A stretch of DNA of 63,755 nt from an uncultured Rubripirellula sp. (GTDB lineage: Bacteria > Planctomycetota > Planctomycetia > Pirellulales > Pirellulaceae): positions 1-63,755 of the forward strand of contig CALJHC010000033.1 of NCBI GenBank assembly GCA_938075415.1, given 5' to 3'. The notes beneath the pieces were generated by a model. It was not told where the DNA came from, searched no databases, and saw only the letters and a list, made by a program, of their open reading frames with translations. This document shows, piece by piece, positions 61,913-63,755 of this stretch. The translations under genes and the position numbers were made by a program. Numbering within the stretch: the first letter of the stretch is position 1; each line of letters opens with the position of its first letter.

Positions 61913-63755
61913 TGCGAGCCATGATTCCAATGCAAATCAGCGGTCGTCCAACCAGCCAGTTTCTTTTGATCGTCTTGGCGTTGTTTGGGATGGCTTGTCC
62001 CGTCGAGGCCCAGTTACCTACCTCGCAAGTTGAGGAAGTTTTTCCTGCTGGTGGTGCAGTGAACTCGGCGGTGGAAGTAACCATCGCCGGGAAAAACCTG
62101 GATGAAACAAATCGGCTGTGGTTTTCGCATCCGGGTATCACATCAAAACAGAAGCTGTCGGAACTAAGTCCGTTCGATGAAAATCCGCGGCCGGTTGAGA
62201 ATGCTTTTCTGGTCACAATTGGGGCAACGGTTCCCGCCGGAAGGTATGAAGTTCGATCCCACGGAAAGTATGGCTTGTCTAATCCAAGAACCTTCATGGT
62301 TGGCTCAGTCGTCGACGTTCTGGAAGTTGAGCCCAACGGCGGAAACGAGGTTCCCGCTTGGAGTGAGGTCGATGGTGAGGATGGCAAAAAGGTTCTGACC
62401 AATCCTGCCAGCGAACTAAGCTTGCCGACAACGGTCAATGGAAAGTCCGATTCGGCGGCGGATGTTGACTGGTACCGCTTCGAGGGAAAAGCTAATGACC
62501 GATTGTTGATTAACGGTTTTGCAAAGCGAATTGATTCTCAAATCAGCCTTCAGATGACGCTTTGCAAGGCGGATGGATCCGTTGTTGCTGATTCAAGAAT
62601 CGGCGCACGAAACGATCCCTTGATTGATGTCGTTTTGCCAACGAATGATATCTATTTTCTCAAGGTTCATGACGCGTTGTTTCGGAGCGGGACGGGGTTC
62701 TATTACCGATTAATGATTGGCACTCGTCCACATCTCGATTTTATCTTTCCGCCCGCTGGCGAACCTGGAACGAATGATCAATACACCGTTTACGGATGCA
62801 ATTTGCCCGGTGGTATTCGCACAAACTTGCAAGTGGACGGACACTGGCTGGAAAAGGCTGATGTTCGAATCGCTGTTCCCGCCAATAGTGCGGATCAGCT
62901 TGTGTTTTCGTCGCTGCTTGAACCGCATCAAGGTGGAATGGACGGCTTTGAGTTCAGACTTGGTACCGGTAACGAACAGTCAAATGCTTTGTTGATGACG
63001 GTCGCAAGTGCGCCCATTGTTTTGGAAAGTGGTAGTAACGATCTTGCCGAATCCCCTCAGAAACTAGTTCCTCCCTGTGAAGTTACAGGTCAGTTCTATC
63101 CATTGCGTGACGCGGATTGGTTTTCCTTCGATGCAAAGAAAGATGAAACTTGGATACTCGATGTCATTTCGCATCGGCTCGGAGTGGCAACCGATGCTTC
63201 TCTGTTGATTCAACGCGTCAGTGTCGATGATCAGGGCGAGACGAAAGTCACAGACATTCAATACATTGATGATGTTTCTGAAGCAAACACAGCCAATCGA
63301 TCCGGTCGTCATGAATTTGATTATCGAAGCTCAGATCCGACGTACCTGTTCACCGCGCCCGAGGACGGCACCTATCGCGTCTTGCTGCGTGATGGTCACA
63401 GCAGCGTCAAGACCGACCCTCGTTTGGTTTATCGGTTTGCAATTCGTCGTCCCCTTCCGGATTTTCGTCTCGTCGCTGTACCCGGCAATTCATCGGGATC
63501 AATGCTATTGCGACGGGGAGGACGAACAACGATCCGCCTGTTTGCATTCCGTAACGATGGATACAACGGTGAAATCCAAGTTTCATGCAGCGGGCTTCCC
63601 TCCGGAGTTACCACCGAGCCAGTCACGATAGGTCCCGGCAATACGATGGGAACCTTGATACTGACCACCTCAGACAACGCGCCACCCGCGACGACTAATT
63701 TAACGGTCAAGGCGACTGCTGTTATTGATGGTAAAGCGGTGACTCGTAACGCCCG
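61912..63755 (+). CDS. Secreted PPC-domain protein, cut by the right edge
   Basis: The frame from ATG 61912 stays open to the end of the window (614 codons plus two bases), so the C-terminus is missing. Signal peptide is about residues 1-34 (QFLLIVLALFGMACPVEAQ). An Ig-like/IPT-type stretch follows (EVFPAGGAVNSAVEVTIAGK), then at least two bacterial pre-peptidase C-terminal (PPC) domains, recognised by DVDWYRFEGKANDRLLI near 180 and DADWFSFDAKKDETWIL near 400. PPC domains are extracellular beta-sandwiches, often beside proteases or adhesins; no protease motif is visible in the part present. It starts inside the stop of the cytochrome gene (TAATG) and completes a WD40 - PSCyt2/PSD1 - PPC operon known from many Planctomycetes. 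Confidence 0.92.
   Translation, partial: MRAMIPMQISGRPTSQFLLIVLALFGMACPVEAQLPTSQVEEVFPAGGAVNSAVEVTIAGKNLDETNRLWFSHPGITSKQKLSELSPFDENPRPVENAFLVTIGATVPAGRYEVRSHGKYGLSNPRTFMVGSVVDVLEVEPNGGNEVPAWSEVDGEDGKKVLTNPASELSLPTTVNGKSDSAADVDWYRFEGKANDRLLINGFAKRIDSQISLQMTLCKADGSVVADSRIGARNDPLIDVVLPTNDIYFLKVHDALFRSGTGFYYRLMIGTRPHLDFIFPPAGEPGTNDQYTVYGCNLPGGIRTNLQVDGHWLEKADVRIAVPANSADQLVFSSLLEPHQGGMDGFEFRLGTGNEQSNALLMTVASAPIVLESGSNDLAESPQKLVPPCEVTGQFYPLRDADWFSFDAKKDETWILDVISHRLGVATDASLLIQRVSVDDQGETKVTDIQYIDDVSEANTANRSGRHEFDYRSSDPTYLFTAPEDGTYRVLLRDGHSSVKTDPRLVYRFAIRRPLPDFRLVAVPGNSSGSMLLRRGGRTTIRLFAFRNDGYNGEIQVSCSGLPSGVTTEPVTIGPGNTMGTLILTTSDNAPPATTNLTVKATAVIDGKAVTRNA

Noticed and set aside
1..63755. Prophage, insertion sequence, integron or tRNA genes
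   Set aside because: No transposase, integrase or phage structural motif was recognised and no cloverleaf-like sequence was seen; a dedicated tRNA search would settle the last point.

Overview
The window looks like a chromosomal segment of a marine-type planctomycete (Pirellulaceae/Rhodopirellula-like). The basis is the gene content: several families almost restricted to Planctomycetes (PSCyt/PSD cytochromes formerly DUF1549, 1553, 1585, 1587, 1588, 1592 and 1595; HXXSHH/DUF1552 proteins; DUF1501), exported twin-arginine-type Gfo/Idh/MocA oxidoreductases, a sulfatase, sialate O-acetylesterase-type esterases, and secreted HEAT, WD40 and LRR proteins. Base composition is moderate. I see no tRNA, rRNA, CRISPR, transposase or phage gene.

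Layout. 1-309: open tail of a gene entering from the left, ending in a hydrophobic segment. 488-10009 (all minus): a small secreted protein, an EEP-family hydrolase, an alpha/beta esterase, cytochrome/DUF1552 cassette A and a sulfatase. 10402-17145: a PhoD-like phosphatase (+), an exported TIM-barrel isomerase-like protein (-), a second EEP protein (+) and a di-haem peroxidase (-). 17734-21788 (-): cassette B. 22439-23482 (+): methyltransferase. 23714-30734 (-): a glycosidase-like beta-propeller protein and cassette C, which ends in a translationally coupled LRR gene. 31300-32586 (+): GQSNM esterase. 33094-39726 (-): HAD phosphatase, HEAT protein and two Gfo/Idh proteins with a strong terminator between them. 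40432-44324 (-): cassette D. 45014-52650 (-): a two-module sialate O-acetylesterase and cassette E. 53204-54553 (+): a third Gfo/Idh protein. 54847-56151 (-): DUF1501, divergent from an operon (56504 to the right edge, +) of a WD40 protein, a PSCyt2/PSD1 cytochrome and a PPC-domain protein cut by the window end.

How the genes fit together. About 29 of 31 firm genes encode proteins with an export signal, so the region is essentially a block of periplasmic or surface proteins. The recurring unit is a couplet of a large two-CxxCH protein and a DUF1552 protein: five couplets occur in about 48 kb, all on the minus strand, four of them with overlapping or nearly touching reading frames in the order cytochrome then DUF1552. 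Two of the five (C and E) belong to a distinct subtype in which both partners are divergent together. Around them lie enzymes that would remove sulfate, acetyl or phosphate groups or oxidise sugars. My inference is that the couplets are an uncharacterised redox or hydrolytic system used on complex, decorated polysaccharides. The sequence does not prove that function, and no transporter or regulator is present in the window.
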